Shown: piece by piece, positions 34,658 to 43,914 of the stretch
How positions within the stretch are numbered: position 1 is the stretch's first letter
Layout of the letters: each line of letters opens with the position of its first letter
NCBI RefSeq assembly: GCF_014200495.1
Contig: NZ_JACHBY010000003.1
Location: 744,001 to 808,000, forward strand
Length of the DNA: 64,000 nucleotides
Direction: 5' to 3'
Source of the DNA: Mucilaginibacter geliditolerans
GTDB lineage: Bacteria > Bacteroidota > Bacteroidia > Sphingobacteriales > Sphingobacteriaceae
Program-made: the position numbers and the translations under genes
Notes under the pieces: model-generated
Database searches by the model: none
Seen by the model: only the letters and a program-made list of their open reading frames with translations
Told to the model about the DNA's origin: nothing

Positions 34658-36181
34658 TTACCTCAGCCAACCCACACTCGTCAAAAATCCTATCAAATGC
34701 GGATCATTGGCTGCTGTGGGCGGTATCCATATGCTGATCTGCTCACGGTTCCACCAGCGCCCTGGCGGATTGTCCGGTTTTGCAAAGGAATACCGGTAAA
34801 GCACTGCCCGTATAAATCGTGGTGGTTTATTGGGGAAGGGGTTCTCTGCAAATAAACTTACGGCGCCAGGATCATTATGCAGCAGCTTCCATACCAGGTT
34901 ATAGGTCCATGGATATTCATCCGGCGATGACATGGCCGCGAACCACATCTGCCAGTCGAGCCGTAACTGGTAGGGTGCTATCTGCGGTGGCCGCCCATCA
35001 AGCAAAACCGGCAGGCCTTTGTATGTATAGGGCTTCCAGTTGGCATTATCGCCGGGGTTATCATCTGCTGTTCCTTCAAACACCACATTAAAACGCTGCT
35101 GACCCACGCTCCCGAAAGCACCATAAGTATTCACAAGGTCTAGCGGGTCGAATGAGGTATTCATGATCTGCACGGGTGAGAGCATATTAATTACAGGTTG
35201 TATACTCAGCAACGCGATGACAATTGTAATACTCCACGCGGTGGTAAGCATGGGCGTGGATACTTTAGCATTATCAGCGGCTATCTGTGCTTTATTAACG
35301 AGGACTTTGGGGAGCAGCTTCGCCCAAAAGCTATCATCAAAACAAGCCAGGGCGGGGATAATGGTAAGCCAGTTCAAAAAAGAAAGATTCCCACTAACGA
35401 TAAGGGTAATTTGGAAGATGATGATCACCCCTCCGGCAATGTGCCGTGCAATCCTCGGCCAAAACACAAACCAGGGTGCAATAAGTTCGGCCAGCCAATT
35501 GAACCATACACCAATTCTTAATATTATACGTGGTAAAAAATGAAACCATCTGCTCAGCGGACCAGGGATGGGTTGCGTTTCAAAGTGATAATACAAAGCA
35601 GTAGCATTGCGCCATACCTTATCGCCCCGGAATTTGATCAACCCGGCGCCAAGCATGATACGGAAGGTAAGCCACCGAAATAAAACAATAATGGGCATGG
35701 GCGGTGCATAGCGTGGAAATGGCCGCATATCCAGCAGCGGACAAAGGAAAATGGCCAGAAAACCTGTTTCTGTAAGCTGAATCTCCCAGCCGTAGCCATA
35801 CCAATCCTGCCCGGCATGCACAAACGACAGGTACAGAAACCATAATACACCAAGCAAGGGCGCATTAGCGTAACCTGCCACAACGATGCATGACAATACA
35901 AAGCCTACCCACGCGAATGTTAACAATGCCGCATCCGAATGCCAGAACCAGAATATGGAGGGCAGCCGCACAAAACCTGTGGTAGGACCTATTGAATCGC
36001 TGATCTCCTTAAAATATAGATCAACCGGGAGTAAGCCGTTTGCACCAATTAAAGGGATGATCTGGTTAATAGTTACCAGGAAAGCGACCGCATAAACCAA
36101 ACCCAACAGGCGCAGGATCACAAAGCGTGTGAGCCAGTAGGTTGAAGTGTTTGCTGCTTCCATTCCTAAATTTAGGTACAA
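34658..36181 (-). CDS. Lipase maturation factor family membrane protein
   Basis: The 507-residue protein begins with helices and the segment YWLTRFVILRLLGLVYAVAFLVTINQIIPLIGANGLLP. Typical LMF1/DUF1222 blocks follow: QDWYGYGWEIQLTETGFLAIFLCPLLD, FRWLTFRIMLGAGLIKFRGDKVWRN and ATALYYHFETQPIPGPLSRWFH. The C-terminal soluble part has FEGTADDNPGDNANWKPYTYKGLP and RLDWQMWFAAMSSPDEYPW. In vertebrates LMF1 matures lipases in the ER; bacterial roles are unclear. The first ATG is at 36181, with an alternative at 36163 (MEAANTS). Confidence 0.9.
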   Translation of the reverse strand: MYLNLGMEAANTSTYWLTRFVILRLLGLVYAVAFLVTINQIIPLIGANGLLPVDLYFKEISDSIGPTTGFVRLPSIFWFWHSDAALLTFAWVGFVLSCIVVAGYANAPLLGVLWFLYLSFVHAGQDWYGYGWEIQLTETGFLAIFLCPLLDMRPFPRYAPPMPIIVLFRWLTFRIMLGAGLIKFRGDKVWRNATALYYHFETQPIPGPLSRWFHFLPRIILRIGVWFNWLAELIAPWFVFWPRIARHIAGGVIIIFQITLIVSGNLSFLNWLTIIPALACFDDSFWAKLLPKVLVNKAQIAADNAKVSTPMLTTAWSITIVIALLSIQPVINMLSPVQIMNTSFDPLDLVNTYGAFGSVGQQRFNVVFEGTADDNPGDNANWKPYTYKGLPVLLDGRPPQIAPYQLRLDWQMWFAAMSSPDEYPWTYNLVWKLLHNDPGAVSLFAENPFPNKPPRFIRAVLYRYSFAKPDNPPGRWWNREQISIWIPPTAANDPHLIGFLTSVGWLR

Positions 36182-36378
36182 TACTCATTAATAGTACATT
36201 AAATATAGGAAGATGGTTTGGGGGAATAAATCTAAATTTCAGAACAGTAATTTTTCTGCTAGATAATTAGGCAAGAAAATAGCAAATGGAATTACTGCTA
36301 AAGCATACCAATCGCTGAATAAGATGTATAAATAACGCGTTGTGGGTTGAAATTAGTTCAGAAAAGTAGAACTTGGTT

Positions 36379-37227
36379 TTAAATTGTGTAAAAGTTATTT
36401 TCATATAATTGATACAGTTCTTTTAGCTTATTTAGCGGCATTGATGGTTTATCAGAGATTTGCCCTAAAGAAAACATTAATAGTTTTGAGGCAACATCTT
36501 TTTTTATGGTATCTAGTGAAATGTTCTCTGCTTGGATAAATTCTAAATATGTTGCATTCATTATTTCCCAGATAGCTATTTCTCTTTCAGGATGCTGATC
36601 ATAAAGATAACACTCTATGCTTTGTTCTAATGTTAGTTTAAAATTTATACCAATTCCAAAATAGAAACTTTTTATTCTATTTAAATATGATTGGCTCAAA
36701 CTATTTCTTTGTTTAGGCCCCCAATTTAAATCTGAAGGCTTTGCATATTTCGTCTCAGCATTTTTCAATTGCATTTTATAAAGCAGCATTCTTTGTATAT
36801 TACTAAAAATATCAGGTCTAATAACTTCTATTAACTTAATAGCCAATTCTTTTAATGGGATTTTATTAGTATCTAAAGCAAATTTATCTGCCAGATATAA
36901 TGAGAATTTTTTTACCTCATCATATGTTATATCATGCCATATCGGTAATAATATTTTTTTAAAATTATCCTCTCTACTAAGTAGTGAACGATATTCATAA
37001 TCAGTCCACTTTTTATTTAAAAAATGTTTACTTATAATGACGATCCCATAATTTGCTTCCAATAATCCCTCATCAATTTTTTGTGTTAGACTATCTCCGA
37101 CTTTTAACGAAAATTCATCATACCAGACTTTTAAACCTATATCTGTAAGTAAATTTGCTAATTCTCTTACTATTTTCTCTTTATCCTCAGAAGCATGTGA
37201 AATAAAGACATCCCATTTTTTATCCAT
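36379..37227 (-). CDS. TIR-domain protein (possible NADase effector)
   Basis: The 282-residue protein opens with a TIR domain: KWDVFISHASEDKEKIVRELANLL, VWYDEF, DSLTQKIDEGLLEANYGIVIIS, and KKWTDYEYRSLL, in which Glu78 matches the catalytic Glu of NAD-cleaving TIRs. The C-terminal about 140 residues are helical, of unknown type, and carry no recognised sensor domain. The gene is visibly more AT-rich than its neighbours, suggesting horizontal gain. Bacterial TIR proteins often act in anti-phage systems (Thoeris and others), but no ThsA-like, SIR2 or CBASS partner lies beside it. A standalone role is possible. Confidence 0.85.
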   Translation of the reverse strand: MDKKWDVFISHASEDKEKIVRELANLLTDIGLKVWYDEFSLKVGDSLTQKIDEGLLEANYGIVIISKHFLNKKWTDYEYRSLLSREDNFKKILLPIWHDITYDEVKKFSLYLADKFALDTNKIPLKELAIKLIEVIRPDIFSNIQRMLLYKMQLKNAETKYAKPSDLNWGPKQRNSLSQSYLNRIKSFYFGIGINFKLTLEQSIECYLYDQHPEREIAIWEIMNATYLEFIQAENISLDTIKKDVASKLLMFSLGQISDKPSMPLNKLKELYQLYENNFYTI

Positions 37228-37355
37228 AATCTAAACCGCTTTTACGCCTTATAAATATAAGGTCTTGTATAAAGTAAATATGGCGCAAGGTGAGAAAGAA
37301 TGTCTTAAATGTCAAATAGGCAAAGGAAGTAAAAGTGAAGTAATTTGGGAAAGAC

Positions 37356-37667
37356 CTACCCCCAAAACACTTCAGTAGAAGCCACCAAAGTTGGTAATTC
37401 CAGCTTCGGCTCTACCTCTAAACCACTTGCCTCCAATTCCTCGGCGAATTTTTTAAATGATTCAAGGGTCATCAAAAACTGATGAGCTTCTTCATTCTCA
37501 AACTGGTCGAAGTTCATGAAAGTTTTTCCATCTGGCAGCAAATAAGTGCTGTATTTAATACCCGGATGATTGAGCTGCTTTAGCTCATTTACCACGCCTT
37601 GAATGTTCTCCTGGTTAGTGGCAGCATATCCCAAAGTTGTGGTGTACTAAACTCTGACTATTTTCAT
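37356..37667 (-). pseudogene. Small ABM-like (dimeric alpha/beta) protein, amber-interrupted
   Basis: Reading from ATG at 37667 gives MKIVRV, an in-frame TAG at 37647-37649, then YTTTLGYAATNQENIQGVVNELKQLNHP and onward to the stop at 37356. The reading frame is otherwise intact, about 103 codons. The body (IKYSTYLLPDGKTFMNFDQFENEEAHQF) resembles a family of about 100-residue ferredoxin-like-fold proteins frequent in Sphingobacteriales. One base change (for example CAG to TAG) explains it. A reinitiated product from 37634 (TTG) would lack the first beta strand. Confidence 0.75.
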
Positions 37668-37718
37668 GATGATGATCTTTTATGTAAAGATAATAAAGCT
37701 ATCATTCACACAAATCTC

Positions 37719-39056
37719 TTAAAACGCCTCATTCAAATTGAGGAAGAAGCCTTTATTGCCAAACCTTCCGAATGCATAATCAAGGGCCAGGTTGGTACGG
37801 GTTGCTTTGTTGAACAGTACGCGTAAGCCAGCACCATAGCCCGGCTGAAACACCTGGAATATTTTAGTGCCCTGTTCGTCATTGCCGGTTTGCAAATTCC
37901 CGAAAGCAACCCCGCTTATAAATTTGTTGGCCAGTATCGGGAAGCGAAATTCAGCCTCGGTATCGTTAAACTCTGTGCCTTTAAAGTATTGGGTGGTATA
38001 TCCCCTGCCGCTTCGGAAAGTACCATCGCGGGCCGTGCCCGGCAGCTCAAGATAAGGTATGGTTCCACTCAGCAGGTAGGAACCCCAGTTCCAGAATGCG
38101 AGCACCGTTTCGGGGTTCTCTTCCGATAAGCTGACGTATTTCCTGATGTCGGTAGTAAACTGTACCGCGTTTTTCGTACTCCCTATCCAGGTTTGATTGA
38201 TCCTGAAGCCGGCATCAAAATAAATACCTTTGTAGGCCCGGTTAGGGTTATCGCGAGTGGTATACTCCACATTAAACAGAAAGCCATCTGCCGAGTAATG
38301 GTCCTGCGGTAAGCCGTGCTGCGTATTATACACGCCGGATGGTGTTGAATGGCCGGTACTGTCCTTATTCTGAATATCTTTCCTTACATCAAACGACAGG
38401 CCCGCGCCCAGGAAAAGCCCTTTTGAAACCTCCTTATAAGCCTTTTCCCGAACCTGAAAAAAATAGGAGTGTATCGTATAAACCTTGTGTGTAGGGTCTT
38501 CCAGTATCTTAGCCAGATCGTTGGTTGTGGATAAGTCGCGGCCTATGCCAACGCCATAATCCGGTGTTACCGTTTTTGAAACTACCAGGCTGCCCTGGAA
38601 ATTCCATTTATTGGCATTAGTGAATATATTATGGTTGAGGTAAAAGTAAATGATGCCTTTACTGGTGATAGATGCTGATGTTGCGCCAACTGAGAGCAGT
38701 GTACTTGGGTCAGTACCTAATTTTTTACCGGCCACGGCTTTAATGCCTATCTGCGCACCAATAGTTGGATTTGCTGCAATATTTGGCACAACCGTAATGC
38801 CCGAGCCGTGATGCAAAGTATCAGCCTTTTTATGCGGATGGAGGATATTGCGGGTTAAGTCGCCAAAATCATATTGCTTGTTGATGTTATAGGAGCGCGA
38901 TTGTGTTTTTTTAACTACCTCAGGGTGCAGCGAGTCCGCTTTAAGCGAATCAACCGGAACAGTTTGGCTGTAGGCAAATCCCCCAATATGAATAAACAGC
39001 GATAAGAATAGGAATTTCAATAAAGAAAGCTTTTTGTAAACGGAGTTAAACTGCAC
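37719..39056 (-). CDS. BamA/TamA-like outer-membrane barrel protein
   Basis: The 445-residue protein has a signal peptide (SLFIHIGGFAYSQ), no POTRA-like repeats and a 16-strand-like barrel. The start of the barrel is GSGITVVPNIAANPTIGAQIGIKA. Near the end it has a VRGYT-like GRGYTTQYFKGTEFNDTEAEFRFPI region (the conserved RGY/F loop of Omp85 proteins), and it ends in aromatic F. Members are often annotated as BamA/TamA family or surface-antigen proteins of about 400 residues. A related gene, broken, is at 61536-62604. Function: probably outer-membrane insertion or transport, unproven. Confidence 0.85.
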   Translation of the reverse strand: MQFNSVYKKLSLLKFLFLSLFIHIGGFAYSQTVPVDSLKADSLHPEVVKKTQSRSYNINKQYDFGDLTRNILHPHKKADTLHHGSGITVVPNIAANPTIGAQIGIKAVAGKKLGTDPSTLLSVGATSASITSKGIIYFYLNHNIFTNANKWNFQGSLVVSKTVTPDYGVGIGRDLSTTNDLAKILEDPTHKVYTIHSYFFQVREKAYKEVSKGLFLGAGLSFDVRKDIQNKDSTGHSTPSGVYNTQHGLPQDHYSADGFLFNVEYTTRDNPNRAYKGIYFDAGFRINQTWIGSTKNAVQFTTDIRKYVSLSEENPETVLAFWNWGSYLLSGTIPYLELPGTARDGTFRSGRGYTTQYFKGTEFNDTEAEFRFPILANKFISGVAFGNLQTGNDEQGTKIFQVFQPGYGAGLRVLFNKATRTNLALDYAFGRFGNKGFFLNLNEAF

Positions 39057-39260
39057 TGTTGTGGTATAAATTTTGAATATCTAACTATTAATTAGCTTTT
39101 AAACCCATAGATAAGGTAAATGTTTTGCATCCTTTATTCCTGTTAGCTTTGAGTTGTAACTACATTGGTTTGAAATTTGCAAATGATGGATTGATTTTCG
39201 CAAACTGTTAACCTGCTTTTCTACTCATCTTTGTTTCACAAGATAATTAAAAAACATCGA

Positions 39261-40001
39261 ATGAATTTATCAGGAAATACCATATTAATAACCGGCGGAA
39301 CGTCGGGCATAGGCCTTGCTTTTGCCGAAGAATTTATAAAAGAGGGCAGTAAAGTGATCATAACAGGTCGCCGGGTCGATAGATTGGAAGCGATCAAAAG
39401 CCGCTTGCCTGAAATCATCACCAAAATATCTGACGTTGCCGATGCCGCGCAAAGGGTTGAACTGGCCGCCTGGATCAGTGAAAATCATCCGGATACCAAT
39501 ATCCTGATCAACAATGCCGGTGTGCAATTGATCACCGATTTTAAAAAGGGCATCGACCTGGATAGAATAGGCTCGGAAATTGAAACCAATCTTACTGCCC
39601 CGGTTCATCTCACTTCGCTGTTTATTCCCCATTTAAGCGGGAAAAAGGACGCCGCCATTATTAATGTTACATCGGGCCTGGCATTCGTGCCTATTGCCAT
39701 GATGGCGATTTACTGCGCTACTAAGGCTGCTATGCATTCCATAACCCTGTCGTTACGTTACCAGCTTAAGGAAACCGGCATAAAGGTGTATGAAATTATC
39801 CCGCCATCGGTTGATACCGAGCTTGGGCACGACAGGCGCGAAGATAAAACCCAGTCGCATGGCGGGATTCCCATTGCTGAGTTTATTGAAGGTGCTATGA
39901 CAGCCCTGAAAAATGACGAATATGAAGCGGCAGTAGGCATGTCAGCCGGATTACGTACAAGACGGGAAGAGGTGCTGGAGCAGCTGAATAGCCGGTTTTA
40001 G
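39261..40001 (+). CDS. Short-chain dehydrogenase, DltE-like
   Basis: I start at 39261 (MNLSGNTILITGGTSGIGLAF), because a -7-like CATCTTTG at 39226-39233 puts transcription start after the earlier ATG at 39231. The 246-residue protein has the cofactor motif TGGTSGIG, the NNAGV motif (NILINNAG) and the catalytic YCATK with an upstream Ser in VTSG. This combination matches classical SDRs annotated as DltE-type oxidoreductases. Substrate unknown. A paralogue lies at 49291-50064. The gene ends in a strong terminator. Confidence 0.9.
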   Translation: MNLSGNTILITGGTSGIGLAFAEEFIKEGSKVIITGRRVDRLEAIKSRLPEIITKISDVADAAQRVELAAWISENHPDTNILINNAGVQLITDFKKGIDLDRIGSEIETNLTAPVHLTSLFIPHLSGKKDAAIINVTSGLAFVPIAMMAIYCATKAAMHSITLSLRYQLKETGIKVYEIIPPSVDTELGHDRREDKTQSHGGIPIAEFIEGAMTALKNDEYEAAVGMSAGLRTRREEVLEQLNSRF

Positions 40002-40026
40002 ATTGTAGCCCCAATATTATCTTTTT

Positions 40027-40065
40027 ATAGTCCCAAATCTACCTATTCGGTAGATTTGGGACTAT
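40027..40065. terminator. Perfect 17-bp hairpin
   Basis: ATAGTCCCAAATCTACC (40027-40043) pairs exactly with 40049-40065 across a 5-nt loop. T-rich sequence on the left and right makes it a likely terminator for the SDR gene. Confidence 0.8.
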
Positions 40066-40195
40066 TGGCTATTATGTTTTCTATGCAGCATATGTTAAAC
40101 ATTTGCCTGGGTTTTAAATGGCTATACTGTTCGTTCTGCAAATAAAAGTGTCTATCCCTCATAATTGTTATATTTGACAGTAAGCAATACTGAAA

Positions 40196-41113
40196 ATGAT
40201 TTTTTATTTTAAACTTCAATATAAACGTTCCATAAGAAGTTTAAGGGAGTTTGGTTTAAATCCATTTTTAGGTGTAATACTTATTTTCGGCCTTTTTGTA
40301 TTACTATCAAATTTACTTTTTAAAAGGATAAGCCATCCCCAATATATTTATGTTGTATTGGCCATTATGTTCACTTTCCCTTTGGGGAACGCTAAACGGA
40401 ATGAATTTCTTAAAAACATTTTTTTGAATAATGAATATCGAAAGATAAGGTTAGTTGAGAATATGTTGATCGCTTCCCCTTTTGTGTTCTTTTTAGCTCT
40501 ACAGCATTTCTTTATATTGTCACTTACTGCATTAATTTGCGGTATGCTAAGCTCACTTTATAATGAATGGGGAAAATCCAGCTTTGTTATTTTTTCTCCT
40601 TTTTCAAAAGAGCCATTTGAGTTTACGGTAGGTTTCAGAAAATCATATTGGTTATTAGCCATCCTTTACATATTAACTATCATTTCTATTTCAGTTGGTA
40701 ATTTTAATCTGGGAGTGGCAGCGCTTTTAGGTGTCATGCTCGTTTGTATGAATTTCTATTCCATTACCGAACCCATATTTTATGTGTGGATATATACCCA
40801 GCAGCCTAAATACTTTTTAATTGGAAAGGTAAAAACAGCAATGCTATATAGCATTTCCTTAGTTCTGCCATTAATGATATTGCTAAGTGTTTTCTATCCG
40901 GCTAAAGTGTTTATTATACTAGGCATTACATTAATTGGGTTGCTTTATATAGCTATGAGTGTGGTTGCCAAATACACAAATTACCCAGCCCAGATTAACC
41001 TGTTGCAAATAATTAAGTTAGGTGCTGGTGTAATATTTCCGCCGTTTATGCTAATAATAATTCCACATTTTTATCTGCAATCCATCAGAAAATTAAATGT
41101 TTATTTGAAATGA
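40196..41113 (+). CDS. ABC exporter, membrane (permease) subunit
   Basis: The 305-residue protein has about seven membrane segments (for example LGVILIFGLFVLLSNLLF, LLAILYILTIISISVG, YSISLVLPLMILLSVFY). It lacks sequence-specific motifs. The ABC ATPase gene overlaps its stop by 4 nt, and together they form a typical two-gene exporter. It is AT-rich relative to flanks, as is its partner. A start before 40196 is not available in frame. The substrate is unknown; candidates include a peptide, lipid or antibiotic. Confidence 0.8.
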   Translation: MIFYFKLQYKRSIRSLREFGLNPFLGVILIFGLFVLLSNLLFKRISHPQYIYVVLAIMFTFPLGNAKRNEFLKNIFLNNEYRKIRLVENMLIASPFVFFLALQHFFILSLTALICGMLSSLYNEWGKSSFVIFSPFSKEPFEFTVGFRKSYWLLAILYILTIISISVGNFNLGVAALLGVMLVCMNFYSITEPIFYVWIYTQQPKYFLIGKVKTAMLYSISLVLPLMILLSVFYPAKVFIILGITLIGLLYIAMSVVAKYTNYPAQINLLQIIKLGAGVIFPPFMLIIIPHFYLQSIRKLNVYLK

Positions 41114-41787
41114 TAATTATTGAATCACTTTCCAAATCATACGGCAGTCATAAGATTCTGAATAACATTAACCTAACCTTTAAGAAAGGCACAATAAATG
41201 GTATTGTAGGTGAGAATGGCGCTGGTAAAACCACGCTGTTTAAATGTATATCCGGCTTAGAAAACTTTGAAGGTGCGGTAGACTACAATAATAAAACACT
41301 AAAAAATGTGACCGGCTACCTGGCTACAGATCTATTCTTCTTTTCAAAAATGACGGGCCATGAATACCTGCAATTGTTGTGTAATGCAAGAGGTATAAAT
41401 GATAGCAATATAAAAGAAAGCAACCTGTTTAACTTGCCTCTGAATGAGTATGCAGAAAACTACTCAACCGGCATGAAGAAGAAACTGGCACTAACTGGGT
41501 TGTTGATTCAAAAAAATGAAGTTTATATTTTAGATGAACCATTTAACGGTGTTGATATTCATAGTAATATTATCATACAGGAGATCTTGTTGAAATTAAA
41601 ACAATTAGATAAGATAGTAATCATGGCTTCACATATATTCTCAACGCTAAATGAATCGTGCGATTACCTGCATTATTTAAAAGATGGCGTAATTAAAAAC
41701 AGTGTGAGCAAAGGTAATTTCGAAGCTATAGAAAATGATATGAAAGGAGACGGGATAGATAGTAAACTTATGGATATATTGACTTAG
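41110..41787 (+). CDS. ABC transporter ATP-binding protein
   Basis: The 225-residue protein has Walker A GENGAGKTT (about residues 34-42), a Q-loop region (YLATDLFFF, without the usual Gln), a signature YSTGMKKKL, Walker B VYILDEPFNGVD and the switch His in IMASHIFS. YSTGM signatures and the short length are typical of heterologous exporters of the CcmA/Nod type. Translational overlap with the permease gene implies a stoichiometric complex in the inner membrane. Confidence 0.92.
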   Translation: MIIIESLSKSYGSHKILNNINLTFKKGTINGIVGENGAGKTTLFKCISGLENFEGAVDYNNKTLKNVTGYLATDLFFFSKMTGHEYLQLLCNARGINDSNIKESNLFNLPLNEYAENYSTGMKKKLALTGLLIQKNEVYILDEPFNGVDIHSNIIIQEILLKLKQLDKIVIMASHIFSTLNESCDYLHYLKDGVIKNSVSKGNFEAIENDMKGDGIDSKLMDILT

Positions 41788-41845
41788 TTATGTTTACTAT
41801 TAGTTCTGGTAGATTTAATTGGATCATATGATCGCGTGATAAACT

Positions 41846-42685
41846 TTATTGCTTAACAGGAACCGCTTTTTTAATAATAAGGTTGAACTTTTTGGTGTCG
41901 AGGCTTTTTGTTTGCGCTGAATCTGTTGCTGCGGGCTTATATTTCCCAGCCTCAATGTTCTGTTTTACCTGCAATGTTTCCTGCGACTGTGGGTCGGCCT
42001 CCAATACTTTTTGTACAATTTGCATTGATTGTTCTTTTTTATCTACCGAGGCAAGTGCCTTGGCAATAACCAGGCTCGATGTTGCATCGGTATAAACAGG
42101 CTGTTTTATGTTTTTTAATGTTCCGATAATTTGCTGTGTTACGGCAGTGTTTGGTTGGCCCTTATTGGCATCTAAGGCTGCCAGACAAGTATTTAATTGT
42201 GTTATGCTTTTATTAAAATTGTTTTTTATAGCAACCTGTTTTTCTATCCCTGTTTTTAAATTGATCGCCGATTGCATGTTGGGGTTGATAGCTAAGGTTT
42301 TTTGATTGTACCGGGTGGCATCAGTATATTTTCCAAGGGCGTAATATGCTTTGGATATAGCATTAAGCGCTACGGTATCTTTGGTGGCACGGGTGGTATC
42401 AAACGCAGCTACCGATTTTTCCAGTTTCACCTGCAATGTGGTATCTGCGGGATTTTTGGCTAATGAGTCTGCTGTTTTTTGTATGTCAATTGTACCATTA
42501 GAATAGCTAATTGATTTGATGGTTGACCACCCGATCATTATAATCGGGAACAGAAAGAATGGCAATAAGGAGGCAATGTTTTTACCCTTAATGACATCCC
42601 AAATGAGTAAGAAAATCAGTACAAGAAACAATATGCTCCCGCCTATCATCAAAATTACTTCGTATAAATAAAGACCTTGCAGCAT
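41846..42685 (-). CDS. Membrane-anchored TPR-containing protein
   Basis: The 279-residue protein has two N-terminal membrane helices (LMIGGSILFLVLIFLLIWDV and ASLLPFFLFPIIMIGW) followed by TPR-like repeats: AKDTVALNAISKAYYALGKYTDATRYNQKTLAINPNMQSAI and ASVDKKEQSMQIVQKVLEADPQSQETLQV. The large helical part should lie in the periplasm or cytoplasm and mediate protein contacts. I do not know its partners. It stands alone. Confidence 0.75.
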   Translation of the reverse strand: MLQGLYLYEVILMIGGSILFLVLIFLLIWDVIKGKNIASLLPFFLFPIIMIGWSTIKSISYSNGTIDIQKTADSLAKNPADTTLQVKLEKSVAAFDTTRATKDTVALNAISKAYYALGKYTDATRYNQKTLAINPNMQSAINLKTGIEKQVAIKNNFNKSITQLNTCLAALDANKGQPNTAVTQQIIGTLKNIKQPVYTDATSSLVIAKALASVDKKEQSMQIVQKVLEADPQSQETLQVKQNIEAGKYKPAATDSAQTKSLDTKKFNLIIKKAVPVKQ

Positions 42686-42841
42686 GGTAATGATTTTGTG
42701 ATAATCAAATAATTGCGGTAAAAGGTTTTATAAGCTTTAATCTATCTTAATAGATATTGCCTACAGGTTATAGTTTAACTCTAAGTAACATAAAAAATCT
42801 GATAATCAGATGCTTATTTTTAATGTTTTGATAAGCAAGCT

Positions 42842-43057
42842 TTATGGATATTCAGGCAGGGAGTATTTTTCTGATAAAGCGGCATTGGTTTTCTCGTCAT
42901 CCAGCCGCCTGGATGACAGGATGAACAAGATTCCGAAGAACGAAAAACAGACACCATATATAAGCCCATTAAAGCCACCTATAATGCGTTTCGATCCCAA
43001 CCTAGCGCAGTATCGTAAATAAAAGAGCTGAATAACAAAGGATAAGGTTACGGCCAT
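42842..43057 (-). CDS. Small membrane protein, hypothetical
   Basis: The 71-residue product has two hydrophobic parts (MAVTLSFVIQLFYLRYC and GLIYGVCFSFFGILFIL) separated by ARLGSKRIIGGFN, and a polar tail with the basic patch SRRLDDEKTN. Similar short proteins exist in related genomes as far as I recall, but I cannot name the family. The opposite strand also has an open frame here, which looks less protein-like. Confidence 0.5.
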   Translation of the reverse strand: MAVTLSFVIQLFYLRYCARLGSKRIIGGFNGLIYGVCFSFFGILFILSSRRLDDEKTNAALSEKYSLPEYP

Positions 43058-43156
43058 TGAGCTAAAATACTTACATATAGTTGAATCTCCAATTCATCGT
43101 CTGGTATCAGGTCTATTAAAACAATGGTTTTTCAATTATAAAACAGGCGCCTATAC

Positions 43157-43822
43157 TTATGATGATAAGGTTGCCGTTGGTTTAAAATCTCCTTTTTCAA
43201 TAGCGCTGAGGTGGAAAGAAATAAGTTCGGCAAACAACTTAAAGGTCATGATAGTCGCCGGAGTATTAATTTTTGCCGGGCGTGGGTCAATAGCGCAAAG
43301 TGTACCAAAGAAGCTACCGTTCTGCCTAAAAATGGGCATAGAAATATAGCTTTGAAAGCCATACATAGCCGGTGTTGGGTGATGAGCGTAGACCTCATCC
43401 GTGGCAACCTCATCAATAACTACAGCCTTTTGATGGTGCATTATTTCATAACAAATGGTGGTTTCAAGCTTTAGTTCGCTACCTGGTAAAATCCCGAAAT
43501 TAATTTCATCAAGTACACTATAGGCTATCCACCTGTCCTTAGTTACACGGGCTATGGCTGCAAAGCTCATCCCGGTTATGGGGATTTCGTTTATGGCATT
43601 AATATCCGACCATATGTTTACATCAATTAAACGGGCCAATCCTATCTCTAATACATCGGCTATAACGCTAAGCCTTTCAACCGTGATCTTGGTATGGCCA
43701 AGCTCAATTTTACTGTAAGCGTTCTGTGATAGCTTGAGCTTGCCGGCAACATACTCCTGTGAGTAATTTTTCTCTAATCGAGCATTCTTAATGTTGACGG
43801 CAATGGTCGCATTGTTGTACAT
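43157..43822 (-). CDS. XRE-type HTH regulator with GAF domain
   Basis: The 221-residue protein has an N-terminal HTH_3 (NIKNARLEKNYSQEYVAGKLKLSQNAYSKIELGHTKITVERLSVIADVLEI) and a C-terminal GAF-like domain (ELKLETTICYEIMHHQKAVVIDEVATDE, then YISMPIFRQNGSFFGTLCAIDPRP). The HTH-GAF arrangement suggests a small-molecule or redox-responsive regulator. It neighbours a DUF202 gene on the same strand, 92 nt downstream of it. The target is unknown. Confidence 0.88.
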   Translation of the reverse strand: MYNNATIAVNIKNARLEKNYSQEYVAGKLKLSQNAYSKIELGHTKITVERLSVIADVLEIGLARLIDVNIWSDINAINEIPITGMSFAAIARVTKDRWIAYSVLDEINFGILPGSELKLETTICYEIMHHQKAVVIDEVATDEVYAHHPTPAMYGFQSYISMPIFRQNGSFFGTLCAIDPRPAKINTPATIMTFKLFAELISFHLSAIEKGDFKPTATLSS

Positions 43823-43914
43823 ATGGCTATTACAATTGTGATGTAATTTTAAAAACGGATCTATTTATTAATTATTTCATAATCAATCGGGTAGATAGCT
43901 AATTACTGCCGAAC

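Noticed and set aside
42810..43022. Plus-strand 70-codon frame
   Set aside because: It is opposite a more convincing small membrane protein and has no hydrophobic or domain pattern.
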